Shown: in pieces, positions 8,466-17,528 of the stretch
Numbering within the stretch: position 1 is the first letter of the stretch
Layout: the number at the start of each line of letters is the position of its first letter
DNA from: Turicibacter sp. TJ11
Lineage (GTDB): Bacteria > Bacillota_I > Bacilli_A > MOL361 > Turicibacteraceae
Reading direction: 5' to 3'
DNA: 64,000 nt
NCBI RefSeq assembly: GCF_021497505.1
Contig: NZ_CP069349.1
Coordinates: forward strand, 115,861 to 179,860
Program-made: the position numbers and the translations under genes
Notes under the pieces: generated by a model
The model's database searches: none
The model's input: the letters and a program-made list of their open reading frames with translations, nothing else
Told to the model about the DNA's origin: nothing

Positions 8466-9341
8466 ATGCCTCGATTTAAGAAGGTATATATTGAAATCAC
8501 AAATCGCTGTAACTTAAAGTGTGACTTTTGTCCAAGTGCAACACTTGGGCGTCAGGGACGAGTTATGACAGAATCAGATTTCATTCATATATTAAATGAA
8601 GTTAAACCGTATACTAAATATTTGTATTTTCACCTACTAGGGGAACCTTTTTTAAACCCAAGACTAGGACGCTTCTTACAATTAAGTCATGAAGCGGGAA
8701 TGCAAGTGAATTTAACAACAAATGGAACTTTAATTGATAAAGTAGAAGATGTGTTAATGAACGCACCTGCCTTAAGACAAATTAACTTCTCCATTCATTC
8801 GTTTGAAGCTAATCAAAATAACGAAACATTAGAAGATTATTTATTAAAAATCGCTAATTTTATTGAACGTATTCAGGCCGTTAAACCCGTGTACTGTAAT
8901 CTTCGTTTATGGAATATGAGTACAGAGGAACTAGAAGCCAAAAATTCATTAAATCAACAAATTTTACGTTTGATTGAGCAAGCCTTTGATTTAGATGTTT
9001 GCTTAAGTGAAACCTTGCAACAGACTCATAATGTTAAAATTAAAGATCGAGTCTTTCTTAATATGGCAGAAAAATTTGAATGGCCAACGCTCGATCGAGA
9101 AATCATTAGTGAAAAGATGTTTTGTTATGGATTAAGGGATCACATCGGTATTCAAGCAGATGGAACAGTTGTTCCTTGTTGTTTAGATAGTGAGGGAAAA
9201 ATCCCGCTTGGAAATATTTACAACACCCCACTTCAACAGATTTTAGACAGTGAACGTGCCCAAAATATTTATGAAGGCTTTTCACGTCGCTGTGCGGTTG
9301 AAGAACTTTGTAAACGTTGTGGTTACGCTAAAAGATATTAA
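8466..9341 (+). CDS. Radical SAM/SPASM domain protein
   Basis: 291 residues. Start ATG at 8466 after AAAGGAGG. The radical SAM cluster motif CNLKCDFC is at residues 15-22 and binds the [4Fe-4S] cluster that cleaves S-adenosylmethionine. LGEPFLNPRL and TTNGTLID follow as usual. The C-terminal SPASM region carries CC...CAVEELCKRC cysteines for auxiliary clusters. Substrate unknown; SPASM enzymes often modify peptides, but no convincing precursor is next to it. A deformylase-like gene starts 18 bases after the stop codon and is probably co-transcribed. Confidence 0.92.
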   Translation: MPRFKKVYIEITNRCNLKCDFCPSATLGRQGRVMTESDFIHILNEVKPYTKYLYFHLLGEPFLNPRLGRFLQLSHEAGMQVNLTTNGTLIDKVEDVLMNAPALRQINFSIHSFEANQNNETLEDYLLKIANFIERIQAVKPVYCNLRLWNMSTEELEAKNSLNQQILRLIEQAFDLDVCLSETLQQTHNVKIKDRVFLNMAEKFEWPTLDREIISEKMFCYGLRDHIGIQADGTVVPCCLDSEGKIPLGNIYNTPLQQILDSERAQNIYEGFSRRCAVEELCKRCGYAKRY

Positions 9342-9358
9342 AGGAGTGCTAAGATAAG

Positions 9359-9769
9359 ATGATTAGACCAATTATAAAAGATGTTTTATTTTTAGCTGAA
9401 AAATCGGAACCAGCGACACCAGCAGATTTAGGCGTGGTTGAAGATTTAATGGATACGTTAAGAGCTAATCTTGATGGTTGCGTAGGAATGGCTGCAAATA
9501 TGATCGGCATCAAAAAGCGTATCATCGTATTTGCGATTGGTGAGATGATTGTTCCAATGATTAACCCAGTCATCTTAAAACAAGAAAAAAGTTATGTGAC
9601 TGAGGAAAGCTGTTTATCGTTAACTGGTGTTAGACAAACGACTCGTTATGAAACCATTGTTGTAGAGTACTTAAATAAAGAGTTTAAGAAACAGACAGGA
9701 ACATTTACTGGTTTTGTGGCACAAATTATTCAACATGAGATTGATCACTGTAATGGAATTATTATCTAA
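9359..9769 (+). CDS. Peptide deformylase-like metalloprotein
   Basis: 136 residues, shorter than the usual deformylase (about 160-180). Metal ligands are complete: ESCLS with cysteine near residue 82 and QHEIDH with both histidines near the C-terminus. Motif 1 is GCVGMAANMIG; the family glutamine of GxGLAAxQIG is replaced by asparagine. Deformylases remove the N-formyl group from new proteins. The glutamine change and the radical SAM neighbour suggest a second, perhaps specialised paralogue. Start ATG at 9359 after AAAGGAGTGC. Confidence 0.88.
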   Translation: MIRPIIKDVLFLAEKSEPATPADLGVVEDLMDTLRANLDGCVGMAANMIGIKKRIIVFAIGEMIVPMINPVILKQEKSYVTEESCLSLTGVRQTTRYETIVVEYLNKEFKKQTGTFTGFVAQIIQHEIDHCNGIII

Positions 9770-9831
9770 GGTGAACGTCATCTGTTTTTCATAGCATAAA
9801 GATGTTTTGTTAAATAAGAGGAGTTCTTCGT

Positions 9832-9927
9832 ATGAAATTTTTTATTGTGCTAATTTACCTTAATTCAAAAAAATTGAATTCTGCCATTATTATGGACAAA
9901 AAAACTTATCTGAAAACTGACAGATAA
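9832..9927 (+). CDS. Possible 31-residue peptide
   Basis: ATG at 9832 lies 8 bases after AGAGGAG, a very good site. The peptide begins MKFFIVLIYLN and ends KTYLKTDR. Its last codons lie inside the terminator hairpin at 9901, which is unusual and argues for caution. No family recognised. Confidence 0.25.
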   Translation: MKFFIVLIYLNSKKLNSAIIMDKKTYLKTDR

Positions 9928-9937
9928 GTTTTTTTAT
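9901..9937 (+). terminator. Terminator downstream of the radical SAM/deformylase pair
   Basis: AAAACTTATCTG and CAGATAAGTTTT form a 12-bp stem around AAAACTGA, followed by T residues. Confidence 0.9.
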
Positions 9938-10206
9938 ATTTCATAAAGACTTTGGGAAATGATTGAAACTTGAAATCTCAAATAGAAGAGATGTTCCCTT
10001 AATAGCAGAAAAAATAAGTTTGATTTTTGAAAGTAAGGATTAAATTAATAAACATCTCACATATCATTCATATAGAGCGATGAAAACATACATTTAAGAT
10101 TGTGTAAATGAATAGATGAAAATCAGTCGCTACTTCTTTTTATGATGATGTTTCCTATCCACCTTTATTATTAATGGTGGTGAGAGAAGATAAGTGAGGT
10201 GATTGA
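9938..10206 (+). other. Intergenic region before the flavodoxin-like gene
   Basis: About 270 bases of AT-rich DNA. CCACC (10160-10164) and GGTGG (10177-10181) can form a small hairpin upstream of the next gene. Nothing else recognised. Confidence 0.4.
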
Positions 10207-10953
10207 ATGAAAAAAGTGATTGCCATTTCAAGTAGTGGAAGAAAAAAGAATACTTATAAGCTCATTGAGTCAACGCGACAGTTACTAAAAGATGCTGAAA
10301 TTGAGCTAGAAATTGTTCATTTAGCAGATTTAAATATTAGAGATTGTCGCGGATGTGATGCCTGTATTTTAACGGACAAGTGTCCCGTAAAAGATGAGGT
10401 CACAGACGTCTTAAATCGAATGCAGGAAGCAGATGGATTAATTTTAACTTCACCCGTTTATATGGCAGGTGTTAGCGGACAGCTTAAGCGATTCATTGAT
10501 CGAACTTGTCGCTGGTATCATCGCCCAGCTTTAGTAGGAAAGCCTATATTGCTCATGACAACTACCGCAGGGGGATACGCCAAAGATGTTTTAACTTATC
10601 TCAATAAAGTTTCTACTTTTTGGGGATGTCGAAGCTGTGGTGAAATTTTTAGAACGGTGCGAAGTTGGGATGTTGGGGTGACTGAAAAAGAGCTTGAAGC
10701 TTTTATTCAAGCAATTCATCAACAAAGACCTTGGAAACCTGATATGAATCAGGTGATTACTTTTCAAGTTCAAAAAGCATTAGCTTTTTATGCCCTTCCT
10801 CGTGATCAATCTTATTGGAAAGAACACCGCTGGCTGGATGCTGTATACTATGAAGGAAGTCAAGTTGCCTGGTATCAAAAGTTAGTTGGTCAGTCATTTT
10901 TTAAGCTATTAAGTCGTGGAATGAAGAATCAAAAAAAGACCTCAAAAGATTAA
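10207..10953 (+). CDS. Flavodoxin-fold NAD(P)H-dependent FMN reductase / iron-sulfur flavoprotein
   Basis: 248 residues. The N-terminal half is a flavodoxin fold that binds FMN: VIAISSSGRKKNTYKL phosphate loop at residues 4-19 and TSPVYMAGVSGQLKRFIDR near residues 82-100. Between them CRGCDACILTDKC is the compact cysteine motif of Isf-type iron-sulfur flavoproteins. The C-terminal 100 residues carry no motif that I recognise. Likely an electron-transfer or reductase protein of an anaerobe. Start ATG at 10207 after GTGAGGTGATTG. Confidence 0.88.
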   Translation: MKKVIAISSSGRKKNTYKLIESTRQLLKDAEIELEIVHLADLNIRDCRGCDACILTDKCPVKDEVTDVLNRMQEADGLILTSPVYMAGVSGQLKRFIDRTCRWYHRPALVGKPILLMTTTAGGYAKDVLTYLNKVSTFWGCRSCGEIFRTVRSWDVGVTEKELEAFIQAIHQQRPWKPDMNQVITFQVQKALAFYALPRDQSYWKEHRWLDAVYYEGSQVAWYQKLVGQSFFKLLSRGMKNQKKTSKD

Positions 10954-10959
10954 GGCCTT
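10930..10959 (-). terminator. Terminator of the minus-strand membrane protein gene
   Basis: On the minus strand AAGGCCTT (10959-10952) pairs with GAGGTCTT (10943-10936) using two G-U pairs, followed by seven U. It lies inside the 3' end of the convergent coding region. Confidence 0.7.
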
Positions 10960-11476
10960 AACGATGATGACTAATTCCTGAAATTAAGAAACCAATGGTT
11001 GTAGAAACAAGATGACCGAGCTGTGTAATTCCATCATTATTTGTTACATGATTCGTTAGATTAGCAACAAACAAGGTAATTAAACAGGTAATACAAACAA
11101 AGGTTGCGAATACGATACGAATATAAGCTCCTCTTAAGTAAGGTGGCTCTTTTTGTAAGAGAAATTCAGTCTTAGGTATTGGTAGTGTTTCGTTTTCCTC
11201 AGTTTCTGTCGATTTATCTATTTGAGAATTAGTTTGATCTTTAGTAGGGTGTGGAATATTCATTCCAATAATATATCCTAAAATACTAGAAAGACTGGTG
11301 CTAAAAGTAGCTGTAATAGAGGCTCGATGTGTCATTGGTTCAAAAAAGATGGTAAAGATTAATTCGACTAATAGTAGCACACTGATTATTAAGCCTGATT
11401 TAGAAAATAAGTCTAATTCGCACCATTCATGTTTCAGTTGGTTCATGAGAGTAGGTTTATTTTTGCATCGTTTCAT
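10958..11476 (-). CDS. Hypothetical membrane protein
   Basis: 172 residues with about four hydrophobic segments (near 27-45, 55-72, 118-140 and 150-168) and a charged loop between segments 2 and 3. ATG at 11476 with AGGATG upstream; an internal ATG at residue 12 is also possible. No family recognised. Its stop codon lies 4 bases from that of the convergent flavodoxin gene. Confidence 0.75.
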   Translation of the reverse strand: MKRCKNKPTLMNQLKHEWCELDLFSKSGLIISVLLLVELIFTIFFEPMTHRASITATFSTSLSSILGYIIGMNIPHPTKDQTNSQIDKSTETEENETLPIPKTEFLLQKEPPYLRGAYIRIVFATFVCITCLITLFVANLTNHVTNNDGITQLGHLVSTTIGFLISGISHHR

Positions 11477-11734
11477 ATAGATATCATCCTAGCTTGAAAG
11501 TTCTCTTTAATATCATATGAGATAAAGAATAAAAAGGAAGGTCGTGTATCTAGTTGCCTGATATATGATAAAATAAATGATGATTTATTTTAGTATTTAA
11601 GTTATCGATTGACTAAGATAAGATTACATGAGGGCATGCACTGCTGTCGTTCTATTAATAAAATCATCATTTGTATCTCATGATGTTAAAGAGATAAAAA
11701 GTCAATATTTAAGATTTAGAAAAGAGGATCAATC

Positions 11735-12016
11735 ATGCAAGAAACGATGAACAAAATTTTAAAATTTCGAGATGAACGTGGCTGGAAGCCATATCATACA
11801 CCTGAAAACTTAGCAAAATCTATTTCCATTGAAGCGGCAGAATTACTAGAATGTTTTCAATGGAATCAAGAAACTGATTTTACTCATGTGAATGAAGAAT
11901 TAGCCGATGTTTTAATTTATTGCCTACAAATGGTGGATATATTAGGAGTGAATGCTAAACAAATTATTTTTGAAAAGTTAGAAAAGAATGCTTTAAAGTA
12001 TCCAATTGAAAAATAA
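11735..12016 (+). CDS. MazG-like nucleotide pyrophosphohydrolase
   Basis: 93 residues, a single-domain MazG-type protein. The all-alpha NTP-pyrophosphohydrolase metal site is visible as EAAELLE near residue 30 and EELADVLIY near residue 54. Such proteins hydrolyse nucleoside triphosphates, often non-canonical ones, to the monophosphate. Start ATG at 11735 after AAAGAGGATC. Single gene flanked by its own terminator. Confidence 0.9.
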   Translation: MQETMNKILKFRDERGWKPYHTPENLAKSISIEAAELLECFQWNQETDFTHVNEELADVLIYCLQMVDILGVNAKQIIFEKLEKNALKYPIEK

Positions 12017-12040
12017 AAACCATTTAATCATGGTTTTTAT
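12015..12040. terminator. Bidirectional terminator
   Basis: AAAAACCAT and ATGGTTTTT form a 9-bp stem between convergent genes, with A and T runs on both sides. Confidence 0.85.
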
Positions 12041-12594
12041 TATGGTTGAAAGGCGTAAACCATAACAGTATAGGTTTCATATAAGAAGTAAAGAACGGTA
12101 CTAATTAAAAGGGCATGATTAATGAAGCGTTCACCTTTCGCACCTGTTTTAAAGTTAGCTAATTTAATTTTTGTTTTACAAGGGTAAAAGAGACATACGC
12201 CTTGATGAGTAAATAAGTCTAGTACAATGTGAGAGGTATGACCGACCATTAAGCCACAGACTAAAATAATATAAAACTCTTGTCCAACGTTTAATAAGGG
12301 AGCGAAGGACATTAAGATAAAGAAAAAGGCAATAGATAAAAGACTATGCGTAATCGTTCGATGTTTGAAGTGAGATGCAATAAATTTGGATGGAAAAGGA
12401 AAAAGTTTTCCAATTTGAGAACTTCGCATATCAATGTCAGGTAATAGTGATCCGATTGTTGTCGCAACACAATAAAGCGTAATAATAAAAAGTTTAGAGA
12501 AAGTGTTCGCGTTAGAATATAACGGTGCAATAAAAAGTTGATGAGTAATAAGGCCACAAAGCAGGCCTCCGCGTTGATGAGTAGCGGCAGTCAT
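12040..12594 (-). CDS. YdjM-like membrane-associated metal-dependent hydrolase
   Basis: 184 residues, LexA-binding/YdjM (DUF457) type. Several hydrophobic segments, LLPDIDMRSSQIG with acidic residues near residue 45, HRTITHS near residue 77 and GHTSHIVLDLFTHQG near residue 117: the histidine/aspartate pattern of this family. Biochemical role is not established. Strong AGGAGG site before the ATG at 12594. Likely minus-strand single-gene unit. Confidence 0.88.
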   Translation of the reverse strand: MTAATHQRGGLLCGLITHQLFIAPLYSNANTFSKLFIITLYCVATTIGSLLPDIDMRSSQIGKLFPFPSKFIASHFKHRTITHSLLSIAFFFILMSFAPLLNVGQEFYIILVCGLMVGHTSHIVLDLFTHQGVCLFYPCKTKIKLANFKTGAKGERFINHALLISTVLYFLYETYTVMVYAFQP

Positions 12595-12716
12595 TGATAA
12601 GTCCTCCTAATCATTCATAGATGTCGAAAAATGTCTTATATTCCAATATTATACCCTAAAGTTTCGAATATTTGTTTGGATTAACTTAGTAAAATTATGG
12701 AAAAGGAGTGAGTGAA

Positions 12717-15290
12717 ATGAAGTTAAGTGAAGCCTTTGAATGTTTGAATGAAGCTCAACGACAAGTTGTAGAAAGCTTATCTCAATCTCTTTTAGTGATG
12801 GCTCCAGCGGGAACAGGGAAAACGAACGTAATTGCTTTACGAATTGCTCGATTTATTGAACAGGGAATCAAACCTCATCAAATTTTATGTTTAACTTTTA
12901 CAAATAAAGCTTGTCATGAATTAAAAGATCGAATCATAAAAATAGTCGGGCCTCAAGGAAAAGAAGTTTGTGTAAAAACGTTTCATAGTCTTTGTTATCA
13001 AATGATTAAAGAAGAAGTCAAAGAACTGGATAAGTTATCTAATGATTTTATGATTATTGATGAAGAAGATGCGAGATTTGTGATTAAGCAGTTAATTGGG
13101 GATCAAGGGGTTTCAGTAGAAAAAGCATATGAATATGTTCAAGCCTTAAAAATTTATCAAATTGATAAAAGGGAATTAGATGAGTCATTACTTAACTCAT
13201 TTCATGAATCAAAATTTGCCTTACGTTTTTATCAATCAGTAAAAAATCAAAGAAATGGAAGTGATACACTGAACTATTTATGTGAGCATGGATGGTGGTT
13301 GTATCGCCAATATCAACGTCACTTGCAAGAACAAAAGCTTTTAGATTTTAATGATTTATTGTTATATGCAAGTGAGTGCTTAACTCATCCTGCTCGTTTG
13401 GCGAGATGGCAATTGAAGTTTGAGATTGTCGTTGTAGATGAAGTACAAGATACTAGCTTAATAGAGTATCAACTCATTCAAAAAATAGCATCAAATTCAA
13501 ACTTCAGCGCTTTTGGGGATTTTAATCAGACGATTTATGAATGGAGAGATTCTGATCCTGTTTTAATTCGCTCAAAAATCATAGAAGATTTTAATCCACT
13601 TTGTTTGGAATTATCGCTTAATTATCGTTCGACGAAACAACTTGTTCAAATGAGCGCAAATTACTTAGAAAATGGAAAACGCGCTGGATTAATTAATCCG
13701 ATTCTTTCACCTAAATGTATTGAGTCCGCAAGTGAGATATTAGGAAAACGTCCTGTATTTTTTGAAGCTGGCACTAAACAAGAAGAAATGGATTTTATTG
13801 CGGATCATTTAAAACATTATCGAAAAGAAGAGCTTAACCGGACGGTTATTTTAACAAGAACGAATCGTCAAAATACTGAAATTGCGAATTTCTTAAATGC
13901 TGAGGGGATTTCATGTTATTTAATTGATCAATTGTCTTTATTTAAAAGAAAAAGTTTAAAGGATCTATTAGCCATTGTTCGATTTTTTTTGAATCCATTA
14001 GATTCCGTCTCATTACAACGTTTTTTACCGCTATTATTTGAATCAATTGATTTAAAAACAATGAGTAGTTCGCCCTATTTAAAACGATATCATTCTTATG
14101 ACATGCGACTAAATGATCTATTTTTAAAGCAGTCCTATGAGTATGAAGAACCTTATGGTTTATTAAAACAACAACTGGAATCTGGTCGAGTGATCATTTT
14201 TGATGTGGAGTCAACGGGGCTTGATGTCACAACGGATGAAGTCATTCAAATCGCAGCCATTGAATTAAAAGAAGGAGAGTTTGTTCAATCATTTGAACGT
14301 TTTATCAAACCTTCAAAATCGGTTGGTGAATCTGCTTCAGTTCATGGATTTACTGATGAATTTTTACAACTCAATGGTCAAGAAGCAGAAGATGTTTTTA
14401 AAGAATTTTTAGCATTTAGTAAGGGAACCATTTTAGTCGGACATAATGTTTTATATGATTTAAAAATTGTTCGATCACATATGCATCGTATTGGCTTACA
14501 TTTTGATGAAGAAATTAGATTTTATGATACATTAGATATTGTTCGACGTTTATATCCCGATCTTCAAAATCATAAGTTAGATACAGTGAGTGCGTTTATC
14601 GGTGTCAGTCACGAACCGACACATAATGCAATGGATGATATCTTAGCGACTAAAGATGTACTGCTAAAAAGTATTCCGCGTTTGATGATGTATCATGAAC
14701 AACGAAAAAATGTCATCTCTTATTATGAGAAAACGTTAATTCCAATGATTAAACAGTTAGATCAAATTAAACAGTGGATGAATGAGAAAAAACCATCAGA
14801 GTTTTTATTAACCTTAATTGAACAGTTTCAGATCATAGAAAAACAACCATGGTGTGAGGATGAAGTTGAAATGATCAAGCTTCATGAAGCCATTTCTTAT
14901 TTAAAACAAATGGAACAGCAACAACTGACAGAATATCCTCAAATGTTAATGTGGGAGTTATGGACTAGATTATTTGATCATTTATCTTTATCAAGTAGTG
15001 AATTTGATAAAGTGATGAGAGATAAAAATCAGTTAGCTGTCATTACTGTTCATCAATCAAAAGGGTTGGAGTTTGATCATGTCATTATCCCATTTTTAAA
15101 CCGAAACTCGTTTCCTCTTGAATTTATCGGAAGTAATCCAGCAGAAGAATGTCGTTTATTTTATGTTGCAATGACACGAGCTAAGGAAACGTTATTATTA
15201 ACAAGACACATCAAAGAATCGACTAACGCTAGAAAAGAAAGGGAAAAAAGTCCTTTTATCGACTTTTTATACACATCAATCAACAATTAA
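12717..15290 (+). CDS. UvrD/Rep-like superfamily 1 helicase with embedded DEDDh 3'-5' exonuclease
   Basis: 857 residues from the ATG at 12717, 8 bases after AAAGGAG (a GTG at 12708 overlaps that site). Helicase motifs: Walker A PAGTGKT at 30-36, CLTFTNKA at 58-65, DEVQD at 241-245, GDFNQTIYEWR at 267-277, LNYRST at 301-306, VHQSKGLEFD at 778-787, YVAMTRAKE at 816-824. Between the two halves, residues about 490-655 are a complete DnaQ/PolC-type exonuclease: D496 and E498 in FDVEST, D581, H636 and D641. The insertion takes the place expected for the 2B region. All catalytic residues are present, so both activities are predicted. Probably unwinds and trims DNA in repair; no partner genes are adjacent. 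Confidence 0.93.
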   Translation: MKLSEAFECLNEAQRQVVESLSQSLLVMAPAGTGKTNVIALRIARFIEQGIKPHQILCLTFTNKACHELKDRIIKIVGPQGKEVCVKTFHSLCYQMIKEEVKELDKLSNDFMIIDEEDARFVIKQLIGDQGVSVEKAYEYVQALKIYQIDKRELDESLLNSFHESKFALRFYQSVKNQRNGSDTLNYLCEHGWWLYRQYQRHLQEQKLLDFNDLLLYASECLTHPARLARWQLKFEIVVVDEVQDTSLIEYQLIQKIASNSNFSAFGDFNQTIYEWRDSDPVLIRSKIIEDFNPLCLELSLNYRSTKQLVQMSANYLENGKRAGLINPILSPKCIESASEILGKRPVFFEAGTKQEEMDFIADHLKHYRKEELNRTVILTRTNRQNTEIANFLNAEGISCYLIDQLSLFKRKSLKDLLAIVRFFLNPLDSVSLQRFLPLLFESIDLKTMSSSPYLKRYHSYDMRLNDLFLKQSYEYEEPYGLLKQQLESGRVIIFDVESTGLDVTTDEVIQIAAIELKEGEFVQSFERFIKPSKSVGESASVHGFTDEFLQLNGQEAEDVFKEFLAFSKGTILVGHNVLYDLKIVRSHMHRIGLHFDEEIRFYDTLDIVRRLYPDLQNHKLDTVSAFIGVSHEPTHNAMDDILATKDVLLKSIPRLMMYHEQRKNVISYYEKTLIPMIKQLDQIKQWMNEKKPSEFLLTLIEQFQIIEKQPWCEDEVEMIKLHEAISYLKQMEQQQLTEYPQMLMWELWTRLFDHLSLSSSEFDKVMRDKNQLAVITVHQSKGLEFDHVIIPFLNRNSFPLEFIGSNPAEECRLFYVAMTRAKETLLLTRHIKESTNARKEREKSPFIDFLYTSINN

Positions 15291-15479
15291 ACGAATAATT
15301 TTATTTCCAAGGAAATTGGAGTTCCGACTTTTTTACTTAAATAAAGAGTTGTTTCATCATCATTTATGAAATAGACAGCTATCGTTTTCATGTAATGGCT
15401 GGATTTCAATAGGGGATTAGTGTATGATAAAGTGAGTAGAAGTTTACCTTTAAGAGTAGGACGATAAGGAAGATGACGC

Positions 15480-16775
15480 ATGAATGATAATTTTCAAACT
15501 TTTTACTGGAGTAAATTAGATAATGTTGCAAAGCTATACGCACTCGTATCCAGTTCAAAGGCAACAAATGTATTTCGAATTTCAGTCAAAATGACTGATG
15601 AGATCCAAGCCGAATTTTTATCTCAAGCAGTAAAGGCAGCACTTGTAGAAATGCCAACGTTCAGTGTGCGTTTAAGAAGTGGATTCTTCTGGTATTATTT
15701 CGATATGAACTTACAAAAGCCAAGAATTCGAAAAGAATATACCTATCCTTGTTCTAAAATGACAAAGTTTACAAATAATAATTACCTATTTAATATGACT
15801 TACTATCAAAACATGATTCACTTGGAAGTTTTTCACGCACTTGCAGATGGAAGTGGAGCAGTACAATTTTTAAAAGTTATTTTATATCATTATCTTAAAC
15901 GTCTGCATCCAGAAACAATGATAGAATCTTTACTTGAAAAAACAAATGATGCTTCTTTATCCGCTATGGAGGAAGACAGTTTTTTAAAGGTGAAATGTGA
16001 GTTGGCATCAAAAGTTATACCGCAGACAACGACAGCATATAAAATAACAGGCATAAAAAAAAGACCTCAAGAATTAAAAGTTATTCACGGCATCATGTCA
16101 GCCAAATCCGTGGTTGCGATTGTGAAGCAATATGAAGTAACCGTTTCAAGTTTTTTATGTGCTGTCTTAATTTATGCAATTTATGAACAAAACTATAAGT
16201 TTAATCAAGATTTGCATCCGATTACAGTCACCGTGCCCATTGATTTAAGAGGACGATTTGGATCGCATACATTAAGAAACTTTTTTTCAAATGTCAATGT
16301 GACAATCACTCCTCGTGTTAATTTAACTTTTGAGGATCTTTTACAAGAGGTTTCAAATCAATTAGCTGAAGGACAACAGCCGGAGGTGATTGAGCGTAAA
16401 ATAAATGACAATGTCAGCGCTCAGCAAAATATGTTCATTCGTTTTGTCCCGCTAGCGATTAAAAATAAAGTGATGCGTCACATTTATCATGAGGCAGATA
16501 AAGGAGTGACAACGACGTTGTCAAATTTCGGACGTATTGTCTTACCTGAATTGATGAGTTTATATGTGAAAGACATGCGTGTCATGATTCCAGTGACACC
16601 TCATCAACCTATTCGATGTGGGGTTATTTCTTGCAATGATCAGTTCGTCTTAACATTTACATCTTCTTTAGAGGAAACTGATATTCAAAGATATTTTTTC
16701 CGCTTCTTAAAAAAATACGGGATTGATATTACAATCTCATGTAATGAGGAATTTAACCATGAAATATTGTTCTAA
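15480..16775 (+). CDS. Condensation-fold acyltransferase (alcohol acetyltransferase-like)
   Basis: 431 residues. The HALADGSG segment near residue 119 matches the HxxxDG active-site motif of the CoA-dependent acyltransferase/condensation superfamily, and VPIDLRGRFGSHTLRNFFSN near residue 256 matches the second conserved region. Such enzymes join acyl groups to an alcohol or amine; no carrier protein or NRPS module is nearby, so a stand-alone acyltransferase is more likely. Start ATG at 15480 after ATAAGGAAG. The next gene overlaps the 3' end by 17 bases, implying translational coupling. Confidence 0.82.
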   Translation: MNDNFQTFYWSKLDNVAKLYALVSSSKATNVFRISVKMTDEIQAEFLSQAVKAALVEMPTFSVRLRSGFFWYYFDMNLQKPRIRKEYTYPCSKMTKFTNNNYLFNMTYYQNMIHLEVFHALADGSGAVQFLKVILYHYLKRLHPETMIESLLEKTNDASLSAMEEDSFLKVKCELASKVIPQTTTAYKITGIKKRPQELKVIHGIMSAKSVVAIVKQYEVTVSSFLCAVLIYAIYEQNYKFNQDLHPITVTVPIDLRGRFGSHTLRNFFSNVNVTITPRVNLTFEDLLQEVSNQLAEGQQPEVIERKINDNVSAQQNMFIRFVPLAIKNKVMRHIYHEADKGVTTTLSNFGRIVLPELMSLYVKDMRVMIPVTPHQPIRCGVISCNDQFVLTFTSSLEETDIQRYFFRFLKKYGIDITISCNEEFNHEILF

Positions 16776-17421
16776 ATGCGAAATGAACGTCCAAAATAAA
16801 TTAAATCATTGTCCGCTTTGTGGACAGTTATTGGATTTGATTGAAATTGAAATTGACCGTGATTATCCTGAACGTTTTGCTAAAAAGCGTCGCTTTTCAT
16901 TGAAAAAGTTTATTATCTTTTTAGCTATTGTTGTTATTTCTTTTTCATTTGTCAGTGGATTTTTTCAAGAGTTTCAATGGACTTGGGTTTTTATTATTAC
17001 AGCTGCTACGATTTACGCAACCATTAGTGCCATTTTAGGATCGAGAGTGAAACGAAATATTGGTCCTAATCTGTTAATGCACGTTTTAGGAGGATCTGTT
17101 TTAGCCATCGTGGTTGATTATTTGTTAGGCTATAGTGGGTGGTCTTTAGCATTTATTCTTCCTGTCGCTTTGGTGATTGGAACAACCGCTATCACGCTCA
17201 TGATTTTATTTGATACGAAGCGATTTACGGATTTAGTAATCTATCAATTAATCTTTGGAGTCATTGGTATCGTTTTATTAGTGTTTATTTATTTTCATAT
17301 CATTGAATTTCGAACAGTTGCTCTTATTGGAAGTTACTATACTATTATTACCTGTGTTGGTTTATTCTTCTTTGCCGATCGTCAAATGATTCATGAATTA
17401 AAAAAGAAATTTCATTACTAA
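16759..17421 (+). CDS. Zinc-ribbon membrane protein (DUF6320-like)
   Basis: 220 residues from the ATG at 16759 (GAGGAATTT upstream), inside the end of the acyltransferase gene. CSKCEMNVQNKLNHCPLCG at residues 4-22 is a CxxC...CxxC zinc ribbon. Then a basic stretch (KKRRFSLKK) and six hydrophobic segments from about residue 50 on. The association of this type of protein with an alcohol-acetyltransferase-like gene is, as far as I recall, a conserved pair. Function unknown. Confidence 0.8.
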   Translation: MKYCSKCEMNVQNKLNHCPLCGQLLDLIEIEIDRDYPERFAKKRRFSLKKFIIFLAIVVISFSFVSGFFQEFQWTWVFIITAATIYATISAILGSRVKRNIGPNLLMHVLGGSVLAIVVDYLLGYSGWSLAFILPVALVIGTTAITLMILFDTKRFTDLVIYQLIFGVIGIVLLVFIYFHIIEFRTVALIGSYYTIITCVGLFFFADRQMIHELKKKFHY

Positions 17422-17444
17422 TTAAGTATTTACTTTATAAAAGA

Positions 17445-17473
17445 GATTTTGTTAAAGAAGACATAACAAAATC
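17445..17473. repeat. Inverted repeat between two zinc-ribbon genes
   Basis: GATTTTGTTA and TAACAAAATC (10 bp each, 9-base loop). No T-run on the plus strand, so it is not a clear terminator; it may be an operator or a processing hairpin. Confidence 0.5.
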
Positions 17474-17528
17474 CTGCACGAATATAATGAAGTAAATCAA
17501 TTAAAGAACTTGAAATAGGGGGAAGTCT

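Noticed and set aside
15287..15481. Minus-strand 64-residue ORF between the helicase and acyltransferase genes.
   Set aside because: No ribosome binding site before its ATG, and its start lies on the CATG shared with the acyltransferase start codon. Some of the text looks protein-like, so it is left as unproven.
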